Source: Nitrospirales bacterium
GTDB taxonomy: Bacteria > Nitrospirota > Nitrospiria > Nitrospirales > UBA8639
NCBI GenBank assembly: GCA_021603905.1
Contig: BQIU01000033.1
Coordinates: forward strand, 1-38,538
Direction: 5' to 3'
DNA: 38,538 nt
Positions 1 to 7,810 of this stretch are shown here, in pieces. Each line of letters opens with the position of its first letter. Position 1 is the stretch's first letter. Both the position numbers and the translations under genes were made by a program. A model generated the notes under the pieces. It saw only the letters and a list, made by a program, of their open reading frames with translations, was not told the origin of the DNA and searched no databases.

Positions 1-2
1 CG

Positions 3-1130
3 GTCACCCCCGGTCTGATCGATTGTCACGGTCATGTGACATTGTGTGGTGTCAGCCGAGATGATCTTGAACGAATGGGTGGACAGGAAGGTTTGATCTA
101 TGCCGAACGCGTTCTGTATACGACGTTAGTCAATGGCGGAGTAACCACTATGCGTGATGTTGGTGGCGCGACTCATGTGCTGAAACGTCTGGTCGATCAG
201 GGCATAATCATTGGTCCCCGGCTCAAAATCGCCATTTGCATGTTATCGACGACCGGCGGGCATGCAGATTTTCTGGGACCTGATCGATGTTGCGGACAGG
301 TTCAAGCGTTGTGGCCTCCAGGGCCAGGACGGCCGTCAAGCATTGTCGACGGCCCATGGGCTTGCCGAAAGCGTGTAAGGGAGATTGCGGCTTGCGGTGG
401 AGATCTCGTGAAGATCTGTGCCAGCCCTGGGGTGGTTTCTCCATCGGATAAATTGGAACATCGGGATTTCACGGCTGCGGAAATCCATGCAATTTGTGAG
501 GAAGCGGCGGCGCGCGGCATGTATGTCGCAGCACATGCCCATAGTCAGAATGGCATTGCCTTAGCCATTGAACACGGGGTCAAAGATATTCAGCACATCT
601 CATTCATGGATGAAGAGCTGGCGGAACGGGCTTATGTGAAAGGGTGTACGGTGACTCCGACTTCATGGATTGGGCAGGCGCTGACAGAAGCCGACGATCT
701 CACGCCGTTTGTGAAGCAAAAGGTTCAGCAGGTAGTTGAGGTTCATAGTCAGGCCGTCAAGCATGCGTTTCAGAGCGGTTTGAACATGCTTGGGGGGACC
801 GACCCCATCCTGCCTGGCATGCATGGTCGGAATTATATGGAATTGGTTTCGTTGATGAATGATGGTGTCCCAGCTTTGTCGGCTTGGCATGGTATGACGG
901 GGTTAGCTGGGGATCTGGTCGGTGAGCACGGCGTCGGAAAAATTCAGGCCGGGGCCCCAGCCGATATTTTAGTGTGCCGAGCCAATGTAGTCGAGCAGCC
1001 GCTTCAGTTTGAAGAAGGTGCCTTACTGGAAGTGATTAAGGATGGAGTGGCGTATCGCGGGGGCTTGCCAGATTTTCCAAGCAAGACCTTTGACGGGTGT
1101 GTCGCCGAGGCCTTGAACGTAAAAACATAA
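3..1130 (+). CDS. Metal-dependent amidohydrolase, 5' end outside window
   Basis: The reading frame is open from the first bases, and the metal-binding HxH motif (PGLIDCHGHV) is encoded at about positions 9-38, so the true start lies upstream. The later amidohydrolase ligands follow in order: a Lys in DLVKICASPG (the carboxylated lysine position), His in AAHAHS, His in DIQHIS and Asp in GGTDPILPGMHG. This is the imidazolonepropionase/Xaa-Pro dipeptidase-like branch of the TIM-barrel amidohydrolases, which hydrolyse C-N bonds in cyclic amides or dipeptides. The substrate cannot be told from sequence. The C-terminal GAPADILV segment is the usual second part of the small beta-sandwich domain. It converges on the next gene with about 70 bp between stops. 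Confidence 0.8.
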   Translation, partial: VTPGLIDCHGHVTLCGVSRDDLERMGGQEGLIYAERVLYTTLVNGGVTTMRDVGGATHVLKRLVDQGIIIGPRLKIAICMLSTTGGHADFLGPDRCCGQVQALWPPGPGRPSSIVDGPWACRKRVREIAACGGDLVKICASPGVVSPSDKLEHRDFTAAEIHAICEEAAARGMYVAAHAHSQNGIALAIEHGVKDIQHISFMDEELAERAYVKGCTVTPTSWIGQALTEADDLTPFVKQKVQQVVEVHSQAVKHAFQSGLNMLGGTDPILPGMHGRNYMELVSLMNDGVPALSAWHGMTGLAGDLVGEHGVGKIQAGAPADILVCRANVVEQPLQFEEGALLEVIKDGVAYRGGLPDFPSKTFDGCVAEALNVKT

Positions 1131-1199
1131 AGAGGACATGCATGCGGATGCGCAGAGCAAGATCATCCGCCGAGTGATTCAGCGTTGTACCCGAAGGCG

Positions 1200-1793
1200 T
1201 CACGCTTCTGCGGCTGGCAGAGTGGGGGCACCATCGGTTGGAGATTCGCTGATTTCTTGCATATCGACGACTAAGTCGCCTTTCGGGGAGAAAAACCCTT
1301 GCCCGTCAATTTGGACGATCCCGTCGCAATTTTCTTGAAAGAATTCAAGAATCCACCCATTAAAGTCATATCCTTCGTCTGTCATATCATTTTTGGTCAT
1401 TTGGATGGTGGCAATAAAATGTGCTCGCGTCACGAATTCTCGAGCTATTTCACCTTCCATATGGTCGTGAGCGGAAAGGCGATTTAAGAAGGTAAACTTC
1501 TCTGTCTCGAAGACTTCTTTATATGTCCCCTTGTTTCGGACGCAAAAGAGCTGGAGAGGTTTTCGTTCACGATTGTACCCGATTGAGATATGGGTCCAGT
1601 CCCAGTCATCCAGGGCTTCAGGGTCCATTGTCGGGATGAGAGGTGTTTGGTTTTTGGCCTTGAGGAAATCCATGAGTAATTTGAGCGGTGGAGTCTCGGC
1701 ACGCTGACAGAAGACTCGGGAGTAGGCGACGTCTTGTTTTGCAGGTTCTTCTCCACTTTGGGGAGAGGCAATAATTGGAAGCTCTTTAGCCAT
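1200..1793 (-). CDS. Hypothetical protein, 197 aa
   Basis: A 197-residue acidic soluble protein with ATG start at 1791-1793 (reverse strand). I do not recognise the family. There is no signal peptide or membrane segment. It is rich in aromatic residues (DDWDWTHISIGYN, FNGWILEFF), which suggests a compact alpha/beta fold, and has a low-complexity tail. Upstream on its strand is an AT-rich stretch with a TATAAT-like hexamer near 1830. It is divergent from the HU gene and convergent with the amidohydrolase, so it is probably a single-gene unit. Coding status rests on ORF length, composition and context. Confidence 0.6.
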   Translation of the reverse strand: MAKELPIIASPQSGEEPAKQDVAYSRVFCQRAETPPLKLLMDFLKAKNQTPLIPTMDPEALDDWDWTHISIGYNRERKPLQLFCVRNKGTYKEVFETEKFTFLNRLSAHDHMEGEIAREFVTRAHFIATIQMTKNDMTDEGYDFNGWILEFFQENCDGIVQIDGQGFFSPKGDLVVDMQEISESPTDGAPTLPAAEA

Positions 1794-2182
1794 AATGCAT
1801 ATCTTTTCTTTACAATTTGATAATAATAAATTATAACTTTCTTTAACAGCTTTGTACTGTATCTCGCAACGAGGTCAGCCTGCAAGAGATGCCTCAGATC
1901 AAACAACCATCCATCAACTGTTGATTAGTAGAAAAATAGAAATGACGAGGACCTCAAAAATATGATTTCGACTGTGTTGACAGGGTATTGTGCATCCGGT
2001 ACACTTCCGCCCCGTTACCTGTCTAAAGGGCATAGGCGTGCTTCATAACGCACGTACGTGTAACTTTCGCCTCTTTGTTCTTCTAGAAAAGGGGCATTCC
2101 TTCCACTTGGTAATATCATTACAAAGACAAAAGCTGGCGGATCACTGTTAATTAACATCTACTCTCGGGAGGAGGCCTGTAT
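1794..2182. other. Divergent intergenic region before HU
   Basis: This 389-bp region separates the divergent 197-aa gene and the HU gene. It holds the promoter at 1977-2005, an AT-rich promoter-like stretch for the leftward gene (about 1810-1850), and one isolated GTATCTCG half-site near 1859. I see no further gene in it. Confidence 0.5.
1977..2005 (+). promoter_or_regulatory. Sigma-70 type promoter of the HU gene
   Basis: A perfect -35 TTGACA at 1977-1982, a 17-bp spacer, then TACACT at 2000-2005 as -10. Transcription would start near 2012 and give a leader of about 170 nt before the HU start codon. The leader contains a short hairpin (CGTGC at 2037-2041, GCACG at 2050-2054). Confidence 0.55.
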
Positions 2183-2473
2183 ATGGGAAAAGCGATGACT
2201 AAGTCTCAGATTGCCGATCATGTAGCGAAGAAGGCTGACATTACGAAGAAGGTCGCGACGCAAATTCTTGACGACTTGGCGGAGTTGTCCTACAAGGAAG
2301 CCAAAAATTCATTTACGTTGCCAGGAATCGGAAAGCTGGTGCTTGCACACCGCAAGGCCAGAATTGGTCGAAATCCACAAACGGGTGAGGCCATTAAAAT
2401 TCCTGCAAAGAAGGTTCTGAAGTTTAGAGTGGCCAAAGCTGCTAAAGACAAAATTTTAGGCGCCAAGAAATAG
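2183..2473 (+). CDS. HU/IHF-family DNA-binding protein
   Basis: A 96-aa basic protein of normal HU length. The N-terminal helices (MTKSQIADHVAKKADITKK) are followed by the beta-arm region with a HU-type signature around GKLVLAHRKARIGRNPQTGE and a Lys-rich C-terminus. HU proteins bind and bend DNA non-specifically as dimers and help organise the nucleoid. A strong GGGAGGAGG ribosome-binding site sits just upstream (about 2167-2176). The gene has its own promoter (1977-2005) and a strong terminator (2558-2593), so it is monocistronic. Several HU paralogs are usual in this group, so I give no gene symbol. Confidence 0.93.
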   Translation: MGKAMTKSQIADHVAKKADITKKVATQILDDLAELSYKEAKNSFTLPGIGKLVLAHRKARIGRNPQTGEAIKIPAKKVLKFRVAKAAKDKILGAKK

Positions 2474-2557
2474 GGTTACGGTTCATTAGCCCCCTCCTAA
2501 TGGCCTGTCACTCGACAAGAGTTATGTAAGGCGCTTATCAAAAATTATACGATGCTC

Positions 2558-2593
2558 AAAAGGGGCCACGCCATGTACGGCGTGGCCCCTTTT
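2558..2593 (+). terminator. Intrinsic terminator after HU
   Basis: A perfect 15-bp inverted repeat (AAAAGGGGCCACGCC at 2558-2572 and its complement at 2579-2593) with a 6-nt loop, closing on TTTT and followed by TTTGTAGTTT-type sequence. It lies 85 bp after the HU stop codon. The symmetric A/T flanks could let it work in both directions. Confidence 0.88.
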
Positions 2594-2818
2594 GTAGTTT
2601 ATCGCGAAACCAAATAACTTTTGGCGATTCAAATAAACCAACTCAGTGCGAAACACCGCTTCATACGTACGGAAGGTTATCCCCGCATGGATGCTCTAAC
2701 AGTAATTGATCTTGCATATCACGTAGTGAATATCAAAATATAGCCATTTGGTATTCGACCGAGTCGGTATAACTGGAACGGCTATCATACTTTTTTATCA
2801 TGTTGAACGATGTTGTCG
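2594..2818. other. Intergenic tail with no gene seen
   Basis: Sequence between the HU terminator and the stop of the MoaD-like gene. Apart from the dispersed 20-bp element at 2766-2785 I see nothing recognisable in it. Confidence 0.4.
2766..2785 (+). repeat. Dispersed 20-bp element, copy 1
   Basis: GGTATAACTGGAACGGCTAT. It matches the copy at 8192-8211 at 19 of 20 positions. A shorter version (TGAAACGGCTATAA) is on the minus strand at 32763-32776. Its role is unknown. Confidence 0.5.
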
Positions 2819-3094
2819 TCAGTAAAGTGAAGGTGTCAGTCCACTCCTTCCCATCCCATCATGAGCCACAAGATTCACGACATCCCCTTCGTTGACCTTG
2901 GTGTCTTCACTGGCAATCCGCCGATTCACGGTGACCATCAGCTTCTTTTCCTTCAGTAATTGAAAGACGTCCCGTAGAGGTTTGCCTTGGTTTCGTATCA
3001 ATTGCTTGACTGAAGTCGGCTCAGATATTTCACATCCAAGTGTTCGTTCACCTTCTATCGTTTGTAGTTCTCCCATCAATGCAATGGTGACCAT
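2819..3094 (-). CDS. MoaD/ThiS-like ubiquitin-fold protein
   Basis: A 91-aa protein. Its middle and C-terminal part (MVTVNRRIASEDTKVNEGD then VVNLVAHDGMG) matches the beta-grasp sulfur-carrier pattern of MoaD/ThiS, where the strand before 'GDxV' is diagnostic. A good AGGAG ribosome-binding site lies before the ATG (3092-3094). Authentic sulfur carriers end in Gly-Gly, which is adenylated and thiolated. This one ends GRSGLTPSLY, so as it stands it cannot be charged in the usual way unless the tail is processed. No cofactor-synthesis genes adjoin it. Confidence 0.6.
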   Translation of the reverse strand: MVTIALMGELQTIEGERTLGCEISEPTSVKQLIRNQGKPLRDVFQLLKEKKLMVTVNRRIASEDTKVNEGDVVNLVAHDGMGRSGLTPSLY

Positions 3095-3137
3095 AATGCG
3101 CTCCTGTTCAAATAATAAAACCGTCTATAGGGGATAG

Positions 3138-3428
3138 TTGAAAAAAAGAAGACCGCGACTTGTCGTCTTCACTGGTCGTCAATATTCTCGTGAAGAGTCT
3201 CAAAATCTTTACAAATGGACATGGGTTTTAGCCTTTCTGAGTTGTCTCGCCTTCTTCGGTCCAAAAATCTTTGCCTGTCTCCTATTTATGCTTCAACAGT
3301 GTACATGGTTGTTGTACGTTTTCATATTCGTGACTACGCGATCTATCTGTGACGATTGGTCATCTTGGACTCAAGCTAGGTGCCCAGCTATACTTCTAAG
3401 AGGTGGATGCTTCGTTGGCCGTTTCTAA
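3138..3428 (+). CDS. Possible small membrane protein, 96 aa
   Basis: An ORF with TTG start preceded at short distance by AGGGGA. The product has a basic N-terminus and two hydrophobic stretches (roughly residues 28-45 and 48-64), and is Cys/Trp-rich. It resembles no family I know. It lies 45 bp before the YHS-domain gene on the same strand and could be co-transcribed with it. The TTG start and odd C-terminal composition make it doubtful. Confidence 0.25.
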   Translation: MKKRRPRLVVFTGRQYSREESQNLYKWTWVLAFLSCLAFFGPKIFACLLFMLQQCTWLLYVFIFVTTRSICDDWSSWTQARCPAILLRGGCFVGRF

Positions 3429-3473
3429 ATAAGGTCACGGGGCTGAGTCATTTACTTCAAAGACAGGATTCTC

Positions 3474-3722
3474 ATGTATCGAATTATTATCATTCTCATC
3501 CTACTTATTATCATGTTTTACATGGTGCGTCGTGCCTTTCGCGATTGGAATAAAAGTGAGGAGACTTCTGGGTTATTAGGAAAGGATGCCATGATCCAGG
3601 ACCCGGTTTGCAAGGTTTATATTACGGCTGATTCTGCTATTACGAGAAAAGTTGAAGATCGGACGTATTATTTCTGTAGCCACGAATGTGCAAACAGGTT
3701 TTTGCAAAACCATCCTTCCTGA
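3474..3722 (+). CDS. Membrane-anchored YHS/TRASH-domain protein
   Basis: An 82-aa protein. Residues about 3-18 form one N-terminal membrane segment made almost only of Ile/Leu/Met. Residues 40-80 form a YHS domain: MIQDPVCKVYI, then YYFCSHECANRFLQ. The CxnCxxxC cysteines of this small treble-clef domain bind a metal ion, and such domains occur in metal sensors, copper ATPases and heavy-metal handling proteins. The single anchor suggests the domain sits at the membrane surface. It is convergent with arsS, about 145 bp apart. Confidence 0.75.
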   Translation: MYRIIIILILLIIMFYMVRRAFRDWNKSEETSGLLGKDAMIQDPVCKVYITADSAITRKVEDRTYYFCSHECANRFLQNHPS

Positions 3723-3794
3723 AATTTTGAGAAATAACGTGAAGTGTCGTTCGTAAAGAGTGAAGCGCAAAAGAAAAACCAGAAGAATCTTCCT

Positions 3795-3842
3795 ACGAAA
3801 TACGTGCGACGAGATACGTTCTTTTCTTCCACGAGATACGTT
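3795..3842 (+). repeat. Three direct copies of ACGARATACGT
   Basis: Copies begin at 3795, 3809 and 3831 in the short region between two convergent stop codons, followed by two more degenerate ACGAG steps. The half-site GAGATACG is the same as in the operator-like palindrome at 27433-27451. Neither flanking gene starts here, so a promoter role is not obvious. Confidence 0.5.
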
Positions 3843-3868
3843 TCACGAGCGACGAGGTACTCTTCTAT

Positions 3869-4885
3869 CTAGGCGAGTGAGCCCCCGCATGAGGAACCCG
3901 ATCCTGCCGTACAGCCATAGCAATGGGTCCCTGTCACAATGGGCCGATGTTCGAGTGTTGAAAGGTCAAAATTAGAGATCGTTGCGGGCGAGGGGGCTTG
4001 TGTGGTGAGGTTCAGCATTTGATTGAAATCGCAGTCATATAGGACTCCGTCCCATCCAATACTGATCAATGATCGGCACATCAGTCCCTGAAGGGATTTC
4101 GGGTTAAAGCTGTTCACCAGCAGTTCGAGATATTGGTCGGTTTGCCCGTTAGCTTCTAACTCATCAAGGAAACGACGAATCGGCATATTGGTGATCGTGT
4201 AGAGATTGTTAAATGAAATGCCAAATCGTGTGCGCAGTTCTTTTTTGTAATCGTCTTCAAGTTCCATTTGGGCAGGAGGAAGATTGGGACCTAGAGGGTT
4301 ATACACCAGATGGAGGTGAAGGTGACTTCCTTCCATGCCATATCCCAATGCGTTGAGTTGTTGAAGTGCGGTAATACTCCGATCAAACACGCCCTTTCCT
4401 CGTTGCTCATCAACATTATCTTCAAGGTAACACGGCAATGATGCGATGATTTCAACGTGATGTTCTGCGAGGAACTTTGGCAGGTGTCCCTTGCCTTTGA
4501 CAAAGAAGACGGTCAGATTGCAACGGTCGATGACCGTTCGATTGAGCTTTCGACATTCTGCGACGAAATACTCAAAGTGCGGGTTCATCTCTGGCGCCCC
4601 TCCCGTAATGTCTACGGTGGTGATTTGAGGGTATCGTTTGAGGGCGGTCAACACCATTTCCATGGTTTCGATGGTCATAATTTCCGTGCGTTGCGGACCT
4701 GCGTCAACATGACAATGATGGCAGGTTTGGTTGCAAAGCTTTCCCACATTGATTTGGATACTCGATATGGTGTTGGCTGTCAGGCATGGGATTCCGTGAC
4801 TGGCTAGTGTCTGGTCAAAGGAATCAATCTGAGCCTTCTGTAACGGAACGGTTATGGCTTGTGAAAGTGGAATATCCCGAATCAT
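3869..4885 (-). CDS. arsS: Arsenosugar biosynthesis radical SAM protein ArsS
   Basis: A 338-aa radical SAM enzyme. The [4Fe-4S]/SAM motif is CNQTCHHC (C51, C55, C58) followed by HVDAGPQR, and TVDITGGAPEMNPHF is the glycine-rich SAM motif. The C-terminal half (CRSLISIGWDG, LYDCDFNQML, and the Cys cluster HCYGCTAGSGSSCGG) is the ArsS-type extension that probably holds an auxiliary cluster. ArsS is linked to the 5'-deoxyadenosyl transfer step that turns dimethylarsenite into arsenosugar precursors. I chose the ATG at 4883-4885 because GGAGGAG precedes it; the longer upstream frame overlaps the end of arsM. It lies 79 bp downstream of arsM in one operon. Confidence 0.9.
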   Translation of the reverse strand: MIRDIPLSQAITVPLQKAQIDSFDQTLASHGIPCLTANTISSIQINVGKLCNQTCHHCHVDAGPQRTEIMTIETMEMVLTALKRYPQITTVDITGGAPEMNPHFEYFVAECRKLNRTVIDRCNLTVFFVKGKGHLPKFLAEHHVEIIASLPCYLEDNVDEQRGKGVFDRSITALQQLNALGYGMEGSHLHLHLVYNPLGPNLPPAQMELEDDYKKELRTRFGISFNNLYTITNMPIRRFLDELEANGQTDQYLELLVNSFNPKSLQGLMCRSLISIGWDGVLYDCDFNQMLNLTTQAPSPATISNFDLSTLEHRPIVTGTHCYGCTAGSGSSCGGSLA

Positions 4886-4964
4886 GGTAAATGCTCCTCC
4901 TGTCGAACTGACAAACCATTGTGGAGAGAGAGCATGAGGGGTGAAGCGAAGGGTATGCTCATGG

Positions 4965-6155
4965 TTAACAGCATCCGTCCGTCTGGCTACAGGATGTTGA
5001 TGTTTGGGGTGTGACGGTTTCACCTGCTCGGTTAATGATGGCAAAGTATTGGTGATACGCATCACTCTGTAAGACTTTACGTGTTTTTGAGCAGATTTCT
5101 ACCGCGTGTCCGCACGAAAAGAGGTGGTCATCGTCATCGGACGCCTCAACAAAAGGACCCGTTAGGAGCGCAAAATGTCCTTCCCATACGCAGGCGGTGT
5201 CTTCTGGTAGCACGGAAGACCATCGCGCGTCTTCGCGTGTCAGGGTGATGGGATTGTCAGAAAGGATAAAGTAGTCTTGGTAGGGGCCACACATCAATAA
5301 TTGTTCTGTCGTGGCATCTATGATTTGGGGAATGCCTCGGGTAAAGGTATGGCCATGTTCATCCGTGACTTGACTAAATGGACCGGTAAACGTTGCATAC
5401 TGTGCAGATGGTTTGGCTGAAGCATGAGGTAATTTGTACCCAGTCAATGTGAGGGACAAAAAATGAATACCATCAATGACGCGCCAGGGAATAAAGCCGA
5501 CTTGGTGAATTCCACCAAATCCTGCTTGCCGCAATCCACACCAGTAGTCACTGAGTGTCAATGCCCCAGAGAGGCAGTCTCCCCACTTTTCTTTGTCGTG
5601 AATCATATAATTGGGAATGGGTTGGTCGGCGACAATATCGGAAATCGTAAAACGGCCTCCAGGCTTGAGCACACGATGCATTTCTCTAAAGACCTTCAAT
5701 TTATCTGGGGCAAGGTTAATGACGCAGTTAGACACAATGAGGTCGATGCATTGATCTTCAACCGGCATCGCATCGGCAAACCCTTTTCGAAAATCGACGT
5801 TAGATGAGGGATATCCCAGGTTTGACGCGACAATGGGCGCTTGACTGCGAGCCAAGGTCAACATTTCATCGGTCATATCAATGCCAATGACTTGCCCGTC
5901 TGATCCAACCCGTCGTGAGGCGTCAAAACAATCAATTCCACCGCCTGAGCCAATGTCCAATACGGTTTCTCCGGGCTTGACGGTGGTAAGTCCCACTGGA
6001 GTCCCACAGCCATACGAAACTTTTAACACGGCCTCCGGGATGAATTTCCCCAACTCTTCATGGTCATAGCCGGTTGGACAGCACATCTCTTCACCAGTTG
6101 TCACCGCCTTGGCGTACCGTTCGCTGACAGCTTGTGTTATGGTTTCATTCTGCAT
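4965..6155 (-). CDS. arsM: Arsenite S-adenosylmethionine methyltransferase ArsM with C-terminal tandem module
   Basis: A 396-aa class I methyltransferase. VLDIGSGGGIDCF (residues 65-77) is the SAM-binding loop. Cysteines at C25/C26, C50 (SYGC), C144 (VSNC) and C194 (GDC) occupy the As(III)-binding positions of ArsM; the C144-C194 spacing of 50 equals that of the algal enzyme. The enzyme methylates arsenite stepwise. After the usual ~245-residue core is a ~150-residue tail with two similar copies of a module (about 253-300 and 328-375: TGPF...D.D.H.F..G...I...T..L......Y..YF.I), and the protein ends in CC. Start at ATG 6153-6155 with GAGGAA ahead. It is upstream of arsS, consistent with arsenosugar synthesis or detoxification. 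No arsR is seen nearby. Confidence 0.92.
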   Translation of the reverse strand: MQNETITQAVSERYAKAVTTGEEMCCPTGYDHEELGKFIPEAVLKVSYGCGTPVGLTTVKPGETVLDIGSGGGIDCFDASRRVGSDGQVIGIDMTDEMLTLARSQAPIVASNLGYPSSNVDFRKGFADAMPVEDQCIDLIVSNCVINLAPDKLKVFREMHRVLKPGGRFTISDIVADQPIPNYMIHDKEKWGDCLSGALTLSDYWCGLRQAGFGGIHQVGFIPWRVIDGIHFLSLTLTGYKLPHASAKPSAQYATFTGPFSQVTDEHGHTFTRGIPQIIDATTEQLLMCGPYQDYFILSDNPITLTREDARWSSVLPEDTACVWEGHFALLTGPFVEASDDDDHLFSCGHAVEICSKTRKVLQSDAYHQYFAIINRAGETVTPQTSTSCSQTDGCC

Positions 6156-6648
6156 GGTTCCTCGTCGATTTGGTAATGAGCAATAAAGTGTGGGCAAAAA
6201 ACTTATCGATCAAATTACGATTCTGACCTCTCAGTCACATACTGTGTGCGGAGTCTAGAAATCATCAGAAATGTTACAAAATTTCTGCTATATCCGTTTA
6301 AGAGACATTGAGACAGAGGCTCTTATTGTGCTTGCCTTCCTCTGCACTAGCAAAATTAGCCAAGAGAAGGTACCATTTATGGGAATTTCATTTGCTAGGC
6401 ATTATCATTATATCCAGCGCTGTTCCTAGCGCAGTATTGATAGAAATAGAGAAAACATATGAAGGAAGTTCCCTCCACTTTTTCTTCGTTATTTGACATC
6501 GTATGGCGATGGAGAAGTATAACACATTGAATCTTTTTATGTTTTTCTCTAGTTCTCGTACAGGTACTGACTTTGCTATATAATTAGGTACGTGTGACCA
6601 GCCGTGTACCCGTACAATATCTAAAAGAGGATTGCGAGGTCTAATCAG
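6156..6648. other. Divergent intergenic region, arsM / zinc-ribbon gene
   Basis: A 493-bp region containing the promoters of two divergent genes. A TATAAT at 6579-6584 fits a -10 for the rightward gene; its -35 is poor. Leftward of it, towards arsM, I see no clear operator. Short ORFs here overlap each other in opposite frames and lack ribosome-binding sites, so I do not call them. Confidence 0.4.
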
Positions 6649-7317
6649 ATGCCGCTTGTCCAATGCCCTGAATGTCAGAAAGAAGTTTCGTCAGAAGCAC
6701 GCTCATGTCCTCAATGCGCCTTTCCCTATCCAGGCAAAAAGGACCGATTGAATGGAAAATCCAGTGAGACGCTCCTTGCCTGTCAAGATTGTGGGAATCC
6801 CATATCCAAGTTCGCGTATGCCTGTCCTCATTGCGGGGCTCCAACAGCAAATCATCAAACAAAGGCCGAGAGTCCAATAAGTTCTGAGCCCGAAACGGAC
6901 TCTTCCGTGGCAGAAGAGCAAACATGGCTTTGCCCCAATTGTGGAGTGCCCTATACCCGTCGGATCAAGGAGCGGAGGGGGGGCGGAGGCCTTGAAGTCA
7001 CCAGCTCTTCGGCCGTAGGCAAGATTTCCTCGATGAATGTGCGGGAACAGAATTTTCAGGAAGAAGAGTTGCAGTCATTGGATGGACGGTTAGCGGCTGA
7101 CAAGATGGTCCTCCGGAAGGAACGAAAGCGAAGTCCTCTCTGGGAAGAGGCAAAGGCCATGTATGAAGAAGAGACTCAATACTCTCGCCCACGGAAAAAT
7201 TGGAGTGTCACGCTTCTAGTCGTTCTGGCTGTCCTCTTGGTCTTTGTCGTTTCGTTTGCGTTTTTTGGATTGAAAGGCCTCAATCCGCTTGAAGCCCTTG
7301 TGTATTGGCAGATGTAG
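6649..7317 (+). CDS. Zinc-ribbon protein with C-terminal membrane anchor
   Basis: A 222-aa protein. Two complete zinc ribbons (C6/C9/C20/C23 and C45/C48/C59/C62) and a third half ribbon (C95/C98, CPNCGVPYTRR) make up the N-terminal half. A charged, probably disordered linker follows. One membrane segment at about residues 186-207 leaves a short tail outside. Such tandem ribbons usually mediate protein or nucleic-acid contacts, and the topology would place them in the cytoplasm under the membrane. No partner gene is obvious: it is a single-gene unit with AGAGGA upstream. Confidence 0.65.
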   Translation: MPLVQCPECQKEVSSEARSCPQCAFPYPGKKDRLNGKSSETLLACQDCGNPISKFAYACPHCGAPTANHQTKAESPISSEPETDSSVAEEQTWLCPNCGVPYTRRIKERRGGGGLEVTSSSAVGKISSMNVREQNFQEEELQSLDGRLAADKMVLRKERKRSPLWEEAKAMYEEETQYSRPRKNWSVTLLVVLAVLLVFVVSFAFFGLKGLNPLEALVYWQM

Positions 7318-7360
7318 GGTTTTTGGTTTGTCTGCGCTGCATGTTCTTGCCAATGTATAG

Positions 7361-7810
7361 AATCATACCTAGTCTTGATTGGCCTTCCTTCAGTTGGGCT
7401 TCATGTACTTCTTGATTGCAGGTGTCCTAGGCCACGATAGTGGTGAAGGCCAACTGCTATTCAGGAGGCAACCTTCGATAAAAGGTCAGGCTATTGTCTG
7501 ATCTTTGATTACAAGTGGCCTAGCCTAGAGCACGATAGTTGATTGCTCTATGGGTTATTAATATGGAACCTTCGTTGCACGTCCATTAAGGCTGACTGCA
7601 TTGTGGATCACAAATGCTCTAGAACACGGTAGTTCCGTATCAGTGCGCATAGCTCTTGAGGCAACCTTCGTTGGTATTCGCTCACCATCTGACACTTCTA
7701 TTACATGTAGCCTAGAGTGCGATAGTTCAAAGTTCCATGGCTAATGAGATAAAGCGAAGTCGTGACTCAATAAAAGCTTACGAAATTGTGGATCATAGGC
7801 ACCCTAGTAA
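7361..7810. repeat. Degenerate ~96-bp tandem repeat array
   Basis: Four full units and one partial unit. Each has box 1 (TGRATYACA, then CCTAGA, then CACGATAGTT) and box 2 (GGCAACCTTCGTT). Box 1 ends with CACGATAGT at 7433, CACGATAGTT at 7531, CACGGTAGTT at 7625 and TGCGATAGTT at 7718; box 2 has ACCTTCG at 7471, 7568 and 7664, with a decayed copy near 7755. A partial fifth box 1 lies at 7788-7810, and a possible short unit at 7361-7376. Spacing is 93-98 bp. The array fills the space between two convergent genes and its last unit supplies the stop codon of the leftward ORF. Confidence 0.75.

Noticed and set aside
1143..1170. GCGGATG...CATCCGC inverted repeat after the amidohydrolase as terminator
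   Set aside because: Seven-bp stem with a 13-nt loop and no T-run.
4457..6069. Plus-strand ORFs opposite arsM and arsS
   Set aside because: Shadows of two well-recognised enzymes.
6308..6925. Overlapping ORFs on both strands around the arsM/zinc-ribbon region
   Set aside because: Mutually overlapping, no ribosome-binding sites, and they run into the zinc-ribbon gene on the other strand.
7361..7810. CRISPR array or integron attC sites
   Set aside because: Boxes are too divergent and the ~96-bp period with unrelated spacer lengths does not fit CRISPR; no cassette ORFs or attC core-site symmetry are present.
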